A stretch of 56,116 bases of DNA from Alphaproteobacteria bacterium (GTDB lineage: Bacteria; Pseudomonadota; Alphaproteobacteria; Reyranellales; Reyranellaceae). Shown here piece by piece: positions 27,022-35,576 of this stretch. The position numbers and the translations under genes are program-made. The notes beneath the pieces are model-generated. The model had not been told where the DNA came from and ran no database searches. It saw only the letters and a list, made by a program, of their open reading frames with translations. Each line of letters begins with the position of its first letter. Position 1 is the first letter of the stretch. The DNA is taken from assembly GCA_016869975.1 (NCBI GenBank), contig VGCZ01000035.1, forward strand, positions 1-56,116, in the 5' to 3' direction.

Positions 27022-28161
27022 ATGAACAACGGCATGCGTTCGACCGGTTCCGCGCTGGAAATCCAGGATCTCAGCCATACCTATGACGGCCGCCGGGCGG
27101 TCGATGGCGTGTCGCTGCGCGTCGAGCCGGGCGAGGTGGTCTGCCTGCTTGGCCCGTCGGGCTGCGGCAAGACCACCGTGCTGCGTTTGGTCGCCGGGCT
27201 GGAAAAGCTGCAGGCCGGTCGCATCCTGGTCGGCGATCAGGTGGTGGCCGAGCCCGGCCGGGAGGCGCCGCCAGAGGCACGGGGGGTCGGCCTCGTGTTC
27301 CAGGACCTCGCTTTGTTCCCGCACCTCGACATCGGCACCAATGTCGGGTTCGGCTTGCGCCGCCTGTCGGCCGGCGAGCGCAACCAGCGGGTCGAGGCGC
27401 TGCTGCGCCGCCTGCACCTGGAGGGATACAGCAAAGCGTGGCCGCACCAGCTCTCGGGCGGTCAGCAGCAACGCGCGGCGCTGGCCCGGGCCATCGCCCC
27501 GGCGCCGGGCGTCGTATTGATGGATGAGCCGTTCTCCGGCCTGGACGCGCGCCTGCGCGGCGTGGTGCGCGACGAGGCGCTGCACCTGCTCAAGGCGGAC
27601 CGGATGACCGCGCTGGTCGTCACCCACGACCCCGAGGAAGCCATGTTCATGGCTGACCGCATCGCCGTGATGCGGGCCGGCAAGATCGTGCAGGTCGGCC
27701 GACCCCGCGATGTCTACACCCGGCCGGCGACCGAGTTCGTCGCCGAGTTCCTGGGCGATGTGAACCGCATCGACGGCGTGACGCGCGGCGGCCGGGTCGA
27801 GACGCCGTTCGGGCCGTTGTTGGCCGATGGCTTCGCCGACGGCCAGGGGGTGCATGTGCTGATCCGGCCTGAGGCACTCAGGCTGGCCGGGGTCGCCGCC
27901 GGCCCGGGCGCCGGGCCGACGCAGGGGGCGGTCAAGGCTCGGGTGCTGGCGGCTCGGCTGCTGGGGCGGACCAGCTGGGTGCATTTTTGCCTCAATACTG
28001 ACCCCACTCATCGGCACGATGCGACTGCGGCGGGAAACGAGGAGCACAGCCACTGGCACGCCCGTGTGCCGGGTCAGTTCCTGCCCGAGGAGGGGACCGA
28101 GCTGGCGGTGTCGCTCGACGCGCAACAGGCCTTCGTCTTCGCGGTCGGCGACACTACATAG
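27022..28161 (+). CDS. Orphan ABC transporter ATPase, Fe(III)/FbpC-like, with His-rich segment
   Basis: The 379-residue ATPase has Walker A GPSGCGKTT (44-52), the Q-loop, signature LSGGQQQRAAL (from 144), Walker B VVLMDEPFSGLDA, H-loop VVTHDPEEAM and a C-terminal TOBE-like region (VLIRPEALRLAG). Organisation resembles FbpC/PotA importers. No permease or binding-protein gene is adjacent. Within the TOBE part a His-rich stretch (HRHD... EEHSHWH, His330-346) looks like an insertion and could bind metal. The partner membrane proteins must be encoded elsewhere. An ATG at 27034 is an alternative start. Confidence 0.88.
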   Translation: MNNGMRSTGSALEIQDLSHTYDGRRAVDGVSLRVEPGEVVCLLGPSGCGKTTVLRLVAGLEKLQAGRILVGDQVVAEPGREAPPEARGVGLVFQDLALFPHLDIGTNVGFGLRRLSAGERNQRVEALLRRLHLEGYSKAWPHQLSGGQQQRAALARAIAPAPGVVLMDEPFSGLDARLRGVVRDEALHLLKADRMTALVVTHDPEEAMFMADRIAVMRAGKIVQVGRPRDVYTRPATEFVAEFLGDVNRIDGVTRGGRVETPFGPLLADGFADGQGVHVLIRPEALRLAGVAAGPGAGPTQGAVKARVLAARLLGRTSWVHFCLNTDPTHRHDATAAGNEEHSHWHARVPGQFLPEEGTELAVSLDAQQAFVFAVGDTT

Positions 28162-28173
28162 GGAACGTTTGGT

Positions 28174-28209
28174 CAACCGGCCGCAGGGGCCATCCAAGCC
28201 GGCCGGTTG
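28174..28209 (+). repeat. 9-base inverted repeat between ABC gene and tatA
   Basis: CAACCGGCC (28174-28182) pairs perfectly with GGCCGGTTG (28201-28209) across an 18-base loop, starting 13 bases after the ABC ATPase stop. No T tract follows, so it is not a canonical intrinsic terminator. It could stabilise the upstream 3' end or mark the boundary before the tat operon. Confidence 0.4.
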
Positions 28210-28288
28210 CGGCGTAAAGCCCTAAGGTGCAATAAACCGGTCAAGCTTGCGGGCGCGAAGGCCCGCGATCGCCCGGAGGAGGCGTGCA

Positions 28289-28561
28289 ATGGGAAGCTTC
28301 AGCATTTGGCATTGGCTGATCGTTCTGGCGATCATCCTGTTGTTGTTCGGTGGGCGCGGCAAGATCTCGCAGCTCATGGGCGACTTCGGCAAGGGGCTCA
28401 GCGCCTTCAAGAAGGGCGTCTCGGGCGATAACGCCGCTGCCGACCCGAACAAGCCGGCAACCGCGCCGACGACCCCGGGCGACGATGCCAAGACGATCGG
28501 CCAGAGCACGACGGCGACCGCGTCGGCCGCGCCCTCGTCGAGCCAGCAGGCCAAGACCTGA
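28289..28561 (+). CDS. tatA: Twin-arginine translocase subunit TatA
   Basis: The 90-residue protein has the TatA pattern: short N-terminus, one membrane helix ([17 protein letters not shown]), a Gly hinge, and an amphipathic helix ([20 protein letters not shown]) followed by a flexible tail. It forms the protein-conducting multimer for folded Tat substrates. The ATG at 28289 follows GGAGGAGG. tatB and tatC follow on the same strand. Confidence 0.95.
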   Translation: MGSFSIWHWLIVLAIILLLFGGRGKISQLMGDFGKGLSAFKKGVSGDNAAADPNKPATAPTTPGDDAKTIGQSTTATASAAPSSSQQAKT

Positions 28562-28593
28562 CGGCCGGCTGAGCGCGTCGGGGCCCAAGCACC

Positions 28594-29142
28594 ATGTTCG
28601 GCATCGATAGCCCCGAACTGCTGATCATCGCCGTCGTCGCGCTCATCTTCATCGGCCCGAAAGAGCTGCCGGGGATGTTGCGCACGGTCGGCCGGTGGGT
28701 CGCCACTGCGCGCAACCTCGCTGGCGAGTTCCGCGGCCATGTCGATGACATGGTGAAGCAGGCCGATCTCGATGAGGTCAAGAAGACCATCGACAGCAAC
28801 ACCGTGCTTGACCTGCCCGGCGTCGATCCGCTGAAGGAGATCAAGGGTCAGGTCGACGCCGGCATCGCCGAGGCGGAGGCCGAGATGGCCAAGGCCAAGG
28901 CGGCAATCGACGCCTCGACGTCCGGCGCCGAGGCGGCGCCCCCGGTCGAGACGGCGGAGCTGGCGCCCCCAGCCTCGCCGGAACCGATCGCCGATCCGAC
29001 CACGGCGCTTGAGCCTTCGGCCGTCGCCGACCCGATCGCGGTCGAGCAGCCGTCGCCGCCGCCCGAACCGCAGGTCGCCGCAGCCATGCCCAAAGCCGCC
29101 AACGAGCCCGGCCCGACGCCGGCAAAGGTCGCGGTCGGCTAA
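28594..29142 (+). CDS. tatB: Twin-arginine translocase subunit TatB
   Basis: The 182-residue protein begins MFGIDSPELLIIAVVALIFI, with the Glu in the membrane helix typical of TatB. It then has GPKELPGMLRTVGRW and a long amphipathic helix with a Pro/Ala-rich tail. TatB binds signal peptides together with TatC. It lies 32 bases after tatA. Confidence 0.94.
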   Translation: MFGIDSPELLIIAVVALIFIGPKELPGMLRTVGRWVATARNLAGEFRGHVDDMVKQADLDEVKKTIDSNTVLDLPGVDPLKEIKGQVDAGIAEAEAEMAKAKAAIDASTSGAEAAPPVETAELAPPASPEPIADPTTALEPSAVADPIAVEQPSPPPEPQVAAAMPKAANEPGPTPAKVAVG

Positions 29143-29181
29143 ACTTCTGACCGGCGGCACCGCCGCCACGGACCATCCCGC

Positions 29182-29985
29182 GTGACCACGATCGACGGAC
29201 CCGAAGACGACAAGCCGATGCCACTGCTCGATCACCTGATCGAGCTGCGCAAGCGGCTGATCTACGCGATCGCCGGGTTCATGCTTGTCTTCATCGCGTG
29301 CTTCTACTTCGCCAAGCCGATCTTCACCTTCCTGATCCAGCCGGCGACGGCCGATGGCTACAAGGTGATCGTGCTGGACATCTTCGAGTTCTTCTTCGTC
29401 ACCGTGAAGATGTCCGCCTTCCTGTCGCTGATCGTCGGCTTCCCGCTAATCGCCACGCAGCTCTGGGCCTTCGTCGCGCCGGGTCTCTATCGCCACGAGA
29501 AGGCGGCGTTCCGCCCCTTTCTGATCGCCACGCCGTTCATGTTCTACGCCGGCTGCGCGGTCATGTACTACCTGGTCATGCCCTACGTGATCAATTTCAT
29601 GCTGGCTCTTTACACGCCGCCTGAAATCGAGAAGACGCTGCGGGCCTCGGACTATCTCGAACGCGTGCTGCAGCTGGTCTTCGCCTTCGGCTTCGCCTTC
29701 GAGGTGCCGGTGCTGCTCACCCTGCTGGTACGGGTCGGTATCGTCAGCACGGCGGCGCTGAGGGCCAAGCGCCGCTACGCCATCGTCATCGCCTTCATCG
29801 TCGCGGCGATCCTGACGCCGCCCGACGTGGTCAGCCAGATCGCGCTCGCCGTGCCGCTCATCATCTTCTACGAGATCGCCATCCTGATCGGCATGGCGAT
29901 CGAGAAGAAGCGCGCCGTAAAGGACGCCGCCGAGGAAAAGGCCGAGGCCGAACGATCGACCGAGGGCACGTCGCCCTCGACTTGA
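29182..29985 (+). CDS. tatC: Twin-arginine translocase subunit TatC
   Basis: The 267-residue polytopic protein has MPLLDHLIELRKRLIYAI at the N-terminus (the conserved HLxELRxR motif), FVAPGLYRHEKAAF, and six membrane segments. TatC is the main signal-peptide receptor. GTG is the start codon. The stop codon falls inside a 17-base tandem duplication. serS follows after 88 bases. Confidence 0.95.
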   Translation: MTTIDGPEDDKPMPLLDHLIELRKRLIYAIAGFMLVFIACFYFAKPIFTFLIQPATADGYKVIVLDIFEFFFVTVKMSAFLSLIVGFPLIATQLWAFVAPGLYRHEKAAFRPFLIATPFMFYAGCAVMYYLVMPYVINFMLALYTPPEIEKTLRASDYLERVLQLVFAFGFAFEVPVLLTLLVRVGIVSTAALRAKRRYAIVIAFIVAAILTPPDVVSQIALAVPLIIFYEIAILIGMAIEKKRAVKDAAEEKAEAERSTEGTSPST

Positions 29986-30006
29986 CCGGGCCCTCGACTT
30001 GACCGG
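29974..30006 (+). repeat. 17-base tandem duplication at the tatC stop
   Basis: CCCTCGACTTGACCGG occurs at 29974-29989 and again at 29991-30006, a period of 17 bases. The tatC TGA lies in the first copy, so the second lies outside the gene. It is a recent slip-strand duplication and probably has no function. Confidence 0.75.
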
Positions 30007-30073
30007 AGGTGGCGCCGCCCGCACAACAGGCGCCTGAACCCTTCACGCTCTCCCGTTCTCCCTGGCCCTCGCC

Positions 30074-31483
30074 ATGCATGACATTCGTGTGATTCGCGAC
30101 AATCCGGCCGCCTTCGACGCCGGACTCGCCCGCCGCCATCTGCCGCCCCACAGCGCCACAGTCCTGGAGATCGACCAGCGCCGCCGCGCCGCGATCACCG
30201 AGGGTGAGCAGGCGCAGGCCCGCCGCAAGGCGCTGTCGAAACAGATCGGCGCGGCGCGCGGCAAGGGCGAGTCCGCAGACGCGCTGATGGCCGAAGTGGC
30301 GGCTCTGGATGTCACCCAGAAGGCCGCCGAGGCCACCGCCACGGTGATGGAGAAGGAGCTCAACGACCTGCTCTCGGGCTTGCCCAACATCCCGTCGGAC
30401 CAGACGCCCGATGGCAAGGACGAGCACGACAACGTGCCGGTGCCGTCCCGCCAGTCCGGCGCGCCGCGCAACTTCGCCTTCGAGGCCAAGGATCACGTCG
30501 CGATCGGTGAGCCGTTGGGCATGGACTTCGCCGCCGCTGCCAAGCTGAGCGGTGCGCGCTTCGTCGTGTTGCGTGGGCAGCTGGCGCGGTTGGAGCGCGC
30601 GATCGGTCAGTACATGATCGACCTGCAGACGAGAGAGAACGGCTACACCGAGATCGCGCCGCCCCTGCTCGTGCGCGACGCCGCGGTGTACGGTACCAAC
30701 AATCTGCCCAAGTTCGCCGATGATCTGTTCACCGCGACGCGCACGCGCAGCCGCGAGGAGCTGCTTCACAAAGCACTGGATCACCAGACAGACGAGGACC
30801 GGCGTGCGTTGGCCGCAGGTGCCGACATCAAGGATGTCGTCGATCGCATTATCGAGCGAGCACCGACTCGGGAAGATTTCTGGCTGATCCCCACCGCCGA
30901 GGTACCGCTGACCAATCTTGTGGCCGACAGCATCCTCGACGAGAAAGAGCTACCGCTGCGTTTCACGGCGCTGACGCCCTGCTTCCGCTCCGAGGCGGGT
31001 TCGGCGGGCAAGGACACGCGCGGCATGATCCGCCAACACCAGTTCATCAAGGTCGAGCTGGTATCGATCACGACGCCAGAGCAGTCGGAAGGCGAGCATG
31101 AACGCATGACCGACTGCGCCCAGTCGGTCCTGAAGAAGCTCGACCTGCCACACCGCGTGGTCACGCTGTGCGCCGGCGACATGGGCTTCGGCGCGCGCAA
31201 GACCTACGACATCGAGGTCTGGCTGCCGGGGCAGGGGCGCTATCGCGAGATCTCGAGCTGCTCCAACACGGGCGACTTCCAGGCCCGCCGCATGGGCGCG
31301 CGCTATCGCCCGAAAGAAGCCAAGGGCAACCGCTTCGTCCATACGCTCAATGGCTCGGGCCTCGCGGTGGGCCGCACCTTGGTGGCGATCCTCGAGAACT
31401 TCCAGAACCAGGACGGCAGCGTCACGGTGCCCGAAGCGCTGCGTCCCTATATGGGCGGCGTCGACACGCTGAGGCCCGCGTGA
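30074..31483 (+). CDS. serS: Seryl-tRNA synthetase
   Basis: The 469-residue class II synthetase has the N-terminal long coiled-coil tRNA-binding arm (residues about 30-105), then motif 2 ([22 protein letters not shown]) and motif 3 ([19 protein letters not shown]). It aminoacylates tRNA-Ser. The tatC-serS-surE-pcm order matches the usual alphaproteobacterial run. A long palindromic repeat separates it from surE. Confidence 0.96.
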   Translation: MHDIRVIRDNPAAFDAGLARRHLPPHSATVLEIDQRRRAAITEGEQAQARRKALSKQIGAARGKGESADALMAEVAALDVTQKAAEATATVMEKELNDLLSGLPNIPSDQTPDGKDEHDNVPVPSRQSGAPRNFAFEAKDHVAIGEPLGMDFAAAAKLSGARFVVLRGQLARLERAIGQYMIDLQTRENGYTEIAPPLLVRDAAVYGTNNLPKFADDLFTATRTRSREELLHKALDHQTDEDRRALAAGADIKDVVDRIIERAPTREDFWLIPTAEVPLTNLVADSILDEKELPLRFTALTPCFRSEAGSAGKDTRGMIRQHQFIKVELVSITTPEQSEGEHERMTDCAQSVLKKLDLPHRVVTLCAGDMGFGARKTYDIEVWLPGQGRYREISSCSNTGDFQARRMGARYRPKEAKGNRFVHTLNGSGLAVGRTLVAILENFQNQDGSVTVPEALRPYMGGVDTLRPA

Positions 31484-31497
31484 CGGGCATTGCACTA

Positions 31498-31652
31498 CCC
31501 TTCTCCCCGCGAAGGCGGAGAGAAGGTGCCGAGCGTAGCGAGGCGGATGAGGGGCTTCGAATCCTCTCAACGACCATTGCCTTGGTTGACCAGTCGCGAA
31601 ATCCCTCATCCGCCCTTCAAGCACGTTCTCCCCGCCTTCGCCGGGAGAAGGG
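31498..31652. repeat. Palindromic interspersed element between serS and surE
   Basis: The left arm starts CCCTTCTCCCCGCGAAGGCG and contains GCGGATGAGGGG. The right arm, read on the other strand from 31652, starts CCCTTCTCCCGGCGAAGGCG and contains GCGGATGAGGGA. Arms of about 50 bases flank an inner segment of about 45 bases, so a transcript would fold into a long hairpin. Elements of this look are scattered in alphaproteobacterial intergenic regions. It ends 12 bases before the surE ATG. Confidence 0.8.
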
Positions 31653-31664
31653 AAGAGTTTGACC

Positions 31665-32453
31665 ATGAACTATCCGCCACTCGATCCCGCCGATGTGCGG
31701 ATCCTCGTCACCAACGATGACGGCATCAACGCGGCCGGCCTGGAGGCGCTGACCGAGATCGCCCGCGCGCTCTCCGACGACGTCTGGATCGTCGCCCCTG
31801 AGCTGAACCAGAGCGGTGTCGGCCACTCGCTGTCGCTCAGCCGGCCGCTGCGCCTGCGTGCGCTGAGCGAGCGCAAGTTCGCCATCGAGGGCACGCCGAC
31901 CGATTGCGTGCTGTTCGCAACCAGGCACCTGCTGACCGACAAGCCGCCGGCGCTGGTACTCTCGGGTGTCAACCATGGCTCCAATATCGCCGACGACGTG
32001 ACCTATTCCGGCACCATCGCCGGGGCGATGGAGGGCTGCCTGCTGGGCATACGCTCGATCGCGCTCAGCCAGGCCTACACGCGCGGCCATCCCGTGAAGT
32101 GGGCGACCGGCGTGCACCATGCGCCGGGCATCATCCGCGACGTGCTCTCGGTCGAGTGGTCGAAGGAAGCTTTCGTCAACATCAACTTCCCCGACGTCGT
32201 CGCCGCCTCGGTCACCGGCGTCGAGACGACGCGCCAAGGGCATCTCGGCTTCGGCGGCTTCATCGACGAGCGCGACGACCTCAGGGGCGGCAAGTACTAC
32301 TGGGTCGGCTACGCGCCGGAAAACATGGAACCGCCGTTGGGCACCGACGCCGCCGCCCTGCGGGACGGCCGCATCTCGGTGACGCCGCTGCACCTCGACC
32401 TGACCCACGAGGCGATGCGGCGGCGCCTGCGCGACGCGCTGGCGCGTCGCTGA
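31665..32453 (+). CDS. surE: 5'/3'-nucleotidase SurE
   Basis: The 262-residue metal-dependent phosphatase has the N-terminal VRILVTNDDGINAAGL motif (the two Asp bind metal), the APELNQSGVGHSL loop and LSGVNHGSNIADDVTYSGT. It dephosphorylates nucleoside monophosphates. ATG at 31665 is used; a TTG six bases upstream is also in frame. pcm follows 21 bases later, the classic surE-pcm pair. Confidence 0.95.
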   Translation: MNYPPLDPADVRILVTNDDGINAAGLEALTEIARALSDDVWIVAPELNQSGVGHSLSLSRPLRLRALSERKFAIEGTPTDCVLFATRHLLTDKPPALVLSGVNHGSNIADDVTYSGTIAGAMEGCLLGIRSIALSQAYTRGHPVKWATGVHHAPGIIRDVLSVEWSKEAFVNINFPDVVAASVTGVETTRQGHLGFGGFIDERDDLRGGKYYWVGYAPENMEPPLGTDAAALRDGRISVTPLHLDLTHEAMRRRLRDALARR

Positions 32454-32474
32454 GAAGCCCGCCACGATAGCGGC

Positions 32475-33119
32475 ATGACCACCGTCGCCAAGCAACGCCT
32501 GATCGCCGAACTGCGGCGCGGTGGCATCGACGACGAGCGCGTGCTGGCGGTGATGACGGCAATCCCGCGCGAGGTCTTCGTCTCCTCGACCTTCGTCGAG
32601 CGCGCCTACGACAACATGGCCCTGCCCATCGGCTTCGGCCAGACCATCAGCCAGCCGCTGGTGGTCGCCGCCATGACCCAGGCGCTCGATGTCGGCCCGC
32701 GCATGAAGGTGCTGGAGATCGGCACCGGCTCGGGCTACCAGGCGGCGATCCTCGCCAAGCTCTGCCGCCGCCTCTACACCATCGAGCGCTTCAAGGTGCT
32801 GGCCAAGGACGCCGAGAAGCGCCTGCTCGACCTGCGCATCCACAACGTCGTCTACCACGTCGGCGACGGCACCAAGGGTTGGCCGCCTCAGGCGCCGTTC
32901 GACCGCATCATTGTCACCGCCGCCGCCGGAGACATGCCGACGGCGCTGATCGGGCAGCTGGCGGTGGGCGGGATCATGCTGGTGCCGGTGGGCGACGATC
33001 CGGTGAACCAAACCGTCGAGCGCGTCGTGCGCACCGAGGACGGCTTCACGCGCGAGCCGATCATGCCGGTGCGTTTCGTACCCCTGGTGGGAGGCGCGCT
33101 GCCGACATTCGAGGGCTGA
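32475..33119 (+). CDS. pcm: Protein-L-isoaspartate O-methyltransferase
   Basis: The 214-residue methyltransferase has PREVFVSSTFVERAYDNMAL, the GQTISQPLVVAAMTQAL region and the SAM-binding VLEIGTGSGYQAAILAKL. It repairs isoaspartyl residues using S-adenosylmethionine. In most relatives an nlpD/M23 peptidase gene follows; here a convergent small secreted protein gene begins seven bases after the stop. Confidence 0.95.
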   Translation: MTTVAKQRLIAELRRGGIDDERVLAVMTAIPREVFVSSTFVERAYDNMALPIGFGQTISQPLVVAAMTQALDVGPRMKVLEIGTGSGYQAAILAKLCRRLYTIERFKVLAKDAEKRLLDLRIHNVVYHVGDGTKGWPPQAPFDRIIVTAAAGDMPTALIGQLAVGGIMLVPVGDDPVNQTVERVVRTEDGFTREPIMPVRFVPLVGGALPTFEG

Positions 33120-33125
33120 GGTCGT

Positions 33126-33371
33126 TTACCTGATGTTGCAGGTCTCGCCCTTGAGTGGAGAATAGCAGCGCTTGCCGCAGACCTTCTGGCCGACCTGGCA
33201 GACGATGTTGCCCTCGTTGCAGCTTTCACCCTTGAGCGGCGAGTAGCAGCGGCTGCCGCAGGTCTTTTGGCCGACCGAGCAGACGACGGTGGACTGCGCG
33301 CTGGCGTCGGCGATCAGCGCCATGGCGCCGAGCAAGGCAGCGGCCAGTGCCGTGGTTGACCTACGGATCAT
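33126..33371 (-). CDS. Small secreted protein with duplicated four-cysteine repeat
   Basis: The 81-residue product has a clear signal peptide (ALAAALLGAMALIADASAQ) and a mature part of two 27-residue repeats with the pattern C-x6-C-x3-C-x8-C (Cys31,38,42,51 and Cys58,65,69,78). Both repeats share VGQK, CG, RCYSPLKGE. All eight Cys are paired by symmetry, suggesting disulfides in the periplasm or outside, or metal binding. I do not recognise the family. It stands alone between pcm and an LLM oxidoreductase gene. Confidence 0.75.
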   Translation of the reverse strand: MIRRSTTALAAALLGAMALIADASAQSTVVCSVGQKTCGSRCYSPLKGESCNEGNIVCQVGQKVCGKRCYSPLKGETCNIR

Positions 33372-33562
33372 GGTTCCTCCCCTCTGTGCGCGATGCGATC
33401 AGTCGGCGACAGAGTAGCGCGAATCGCGATGGGATGACATGCAGGTCGGGCCCTCGGCGTTGCTTGCGAAGCGGGTCGACGACGAGGACGACGGACGCCA
33501 CGCTTGCAGGCGATCGTCGGGCGCCCGCAGACTGACGCGCGAACATGGATCGGGAGGACACC

Positions 33563-34549
33563 ATGAAGCTCGGCCTCTACATGGCCACGCAGTGGCGTGA
33601 GGGCGCTGATCTCGGGCCGGAACTCGCCAACCTGATCGAGCAGGTGAAGGTGGCGCGCGCCAGCGGGCTGAAGTCGCTGATGGTCGGCCAGCATTTCGTG
33701 TCGAAGCCGCTGCAGATGTTCCAGGCCATGCCGCTGCTGGCGCGGCTCGCCGCAGATGCGGAGGGCATGGAGATCGGGCCGGGTCTGCTGCTGTTGCCTC
33801 TGCTCAATCCCGTGGTGGTGGCGGAGGAGACGGCGACGCTCGACTGGCTGACCGGCGGCAGAGCGATCGTCGGGCTGGGGCTGGGCTATCGCCAGGAGGA
33901 GTTCGACTCCATCGGCGTGCCGTTCAAGGAGCGCGTGCCGCGCTTCGTCGAGGGCGTCGAGGTGATCCGCAAGATGTGGCGCGATCCCGTGGTCGAGCAC
34001 CGGGGACGCTTCCATACCGTCAGCGGCGTGCAGGCGAGCGTGCGGCCCAAGCGACCGGGCGGGCCGCCGATCTGGATGGCGGGCGATGTCGAGGTGCCGG
34101 TGAAGCGCGCGGCCAAGCTGGCCGATGCCTGGATGCCGTCGCCGCTGGTCAGCCAATCCTCGGTGGGCCGGCTGGGCAAGCTGTTCCGCGAGACGCGCGC
34201 GGCCGAAGGGCTGCCGCCGGCGACGGAGTTCCCCGTCATTCGCGAATGCCATGTCGGCGGCTTCGAGGAGGTACGCGAGCCGCTGTTCTTCAAGTATCAG
34301 GCCTATGCCAGTTGGGGCGGCGCCAGCGGCTTCGTGCCGGCCGACCGCATCCGCCAGGACTTTGACAAGTTCGCTGCCGATCGCTTCATCATCGGCTCGC
34401 CCGACGAGGTGGTCGACCAGATCGGCCAGTACGGCGAGGCCACCGGCAGCAACCATCTGCTGCTACGCGTGCAATGGCCCGGGCTGGGTCAGAAGATGGT
34501 TCTGCGCACGCTGGAGCGGTTGGGCCGCGTGGTGGAGAAGATCGGCTGA
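33563..34549 (+). CDS. LLM-class flavin-dependent oxidoreductase
   Basis: This 328-residue bacterial-luciferase-like monooxygenase begins MKLGLYMATQWREGADLGPE, has the LLLLPLLNPVVVAEETATLD strand region and VGLGLGYRQEEFDSIGVPF, and ends with a DEVVDQIGQY block. It uses FMNH2 or F420 to oxidise an unknown substrate. The ATG at 33563 has GGGAGG seven bases upstream, so it is preferred over the ATG at 33545. It converges, with three bases between stops, on a second LLM gene. Confidence 0.88.
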   Translation: MKLGLYMATQWREGADLGPELANLIEQVKVARASGLKSLMVGQHFVSKPLQMFQAMPLLARLAADAEGMEIGPGLLLLPLLNPVVVAEETATLDWLTGGRAIVGLGLGYRQEEFDSIGVPFKERVPRFVEGVEVIRKMWRDPVVEHRGRFHTVSGVQASVRPKRPGGPPIWMAGDVEVPVKRAAKLADAWMPSPLVSQSSVGRLGKLFRETRAAEGLPPATEFPVIRECHVGGFEEVREPLFFKYQAYASWGGASGFVPADRIRQDFDKFAADRFIIGSPDEVVDQIGQYGEATGSNHLLLRVQWPGLGQKMVLRTLERLGRVVEKIG

Positions 34550-34552
34550 TCG

Positions 34553-35545
34553 TCAGTCCGCCGCGGCGCGCTCCTCGGTGAGCGACGGCATGATCTCGGC
34601 CGCGAAGGCGCGCAACGAGGCGACGTTGGCGCCGGGATCGACCAGCAGCACGTTGCCGACGCCGCCGTCGCGCAGGATGCGCAATCGTGTGACGATCTCG
34701 GCCGGCGTGCCCAGCAGCGGCGCGTCGTCTTCCTCGGGCGCCACCAGCTTGCCGCCGCCGCGCGCCAGATCGCCGATCGTGCGCACGACGCGGGCGCGTG
34801 TCTCGTAGGCCGCCTGGCGTTCGGCGTCGTTGCGCGCGATCTGCAGGGCGCGCGCTGCGGCGATCATCGAGGAGTCGTACGGCCTGCCGATGCGCGCGCA
34901 CTCCTCGCGGAACAACGCGACGCGTTCGATGGTGAGCGCCACCGAGCCCAGCTGGTCGAGCAGCAGATTGTAGCCCTCGCGCGCGGCCCTTCGGATCGAG
35001 TCCGGGCTGCCGGCGGCGAGCCACAGCGGCGGATGCGGGCGCTGCAGTGGCGCCGGCTCGACCACGATGTCGTCGAACGACCACCGCTTGCCCCGGTGCG
35101 AGAAGCGGCCGGGGCTGGTCCACGCCTTGCGGATCACCTCGATCGCCTCGTCGAAGCGCTCGGTCGCCTCGTCCATGGCAATGCGGAAGCCAGCGAATTC
35201 CGAGGCGCGATAGCCCTTGCCGACACCGAGATCGAGTCGACCACCCGACAGCAGATCGAGCGTCGCGGCCTGCTCGGCCAGCAGCACCGGATTGTGCCAG
35301 GGCAGCACGACCACGGCGGTGCCCAGGCGGATGCTGCGGGTGCGCGCGGCGAGATAGGCCAGCAGGGTCAACGACGCCGAGAGCTGGCCCACGCCGGTGA
35401 AGTGGTGCTCGACGAGGAAGACGCTGCGGAAGCCCAGCCGCTCGGCCTCGACGACGTAGTTGATGAAGTCGTCATAGGCCTGGCTGTCGCCCGAACCATC
35501 GTCGCGCCGCTGGGTGCGCGCCCCGCCGAACAGACCGAATCGCAT
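34553..35545 (-). CDS. LLM-class flavin-dependent oxidoreductase
   Basis: The 330-residue protein starts MRFGLFGGARTQRRDD and contains the family strands FRSVFLVEHHFTGVGQLSAS, RLGTAVVVLPWHNPVLLAEQ and LDLGVGKGYRASEFAGF, all diagnostic of luciferase-like monooxygenases. The start at 35545 follows GGGAGGT and drops a spurious 60-residue extension. It is not closely similar to the LLM at 33563, so the pair is not a recent duplication. The substrate is unknown. Confidence 0.9.
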   Translation of the reverse strand: MRFGLFGGARTQRRDDGSGDSQAYDDFINYVVEAERLGFRSVFLVEHHFTGVGQLSASLTLLAYLAARTRSIRLGTAVVVLPWHNPVLLAEQAATLDLLSGGRLDLGVGKGYRASEFAGFRIAMDEATERFDEAIEVIRKAWTSPGRFSHRGKRWSFDDIVVEPAPLQRPHPPLWLAAGSPDSIRRAAREGYNLLLDQLGSVALTIERVALFREECARIGRPYDSSMIAAARALQIARNDAERQAAYETRARVVRTIGDLARGGGKLVAPEEDDAPLLGTPAEIVTRLRILRDGGVGNVLLVDPGANVASLRAFAAEIMPSLTEERAAAD

Positions 35546-35576
35546 GCCCGACCTCCCGATGGTCGAGCATAGAGCT

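Noticed and set aside
31550-31580. TTCGAATCC, a tRNA T-loop-like string
   Set aside because: It lies inside the palindromic element, and no acceptor, D or anticodon stems can be built around it.
33563-35545. The two LLM oxidoreductase genes as a recent tandem duplication
   Set aside because: They are convergent and share only family-level motifs, with no block of near identity.
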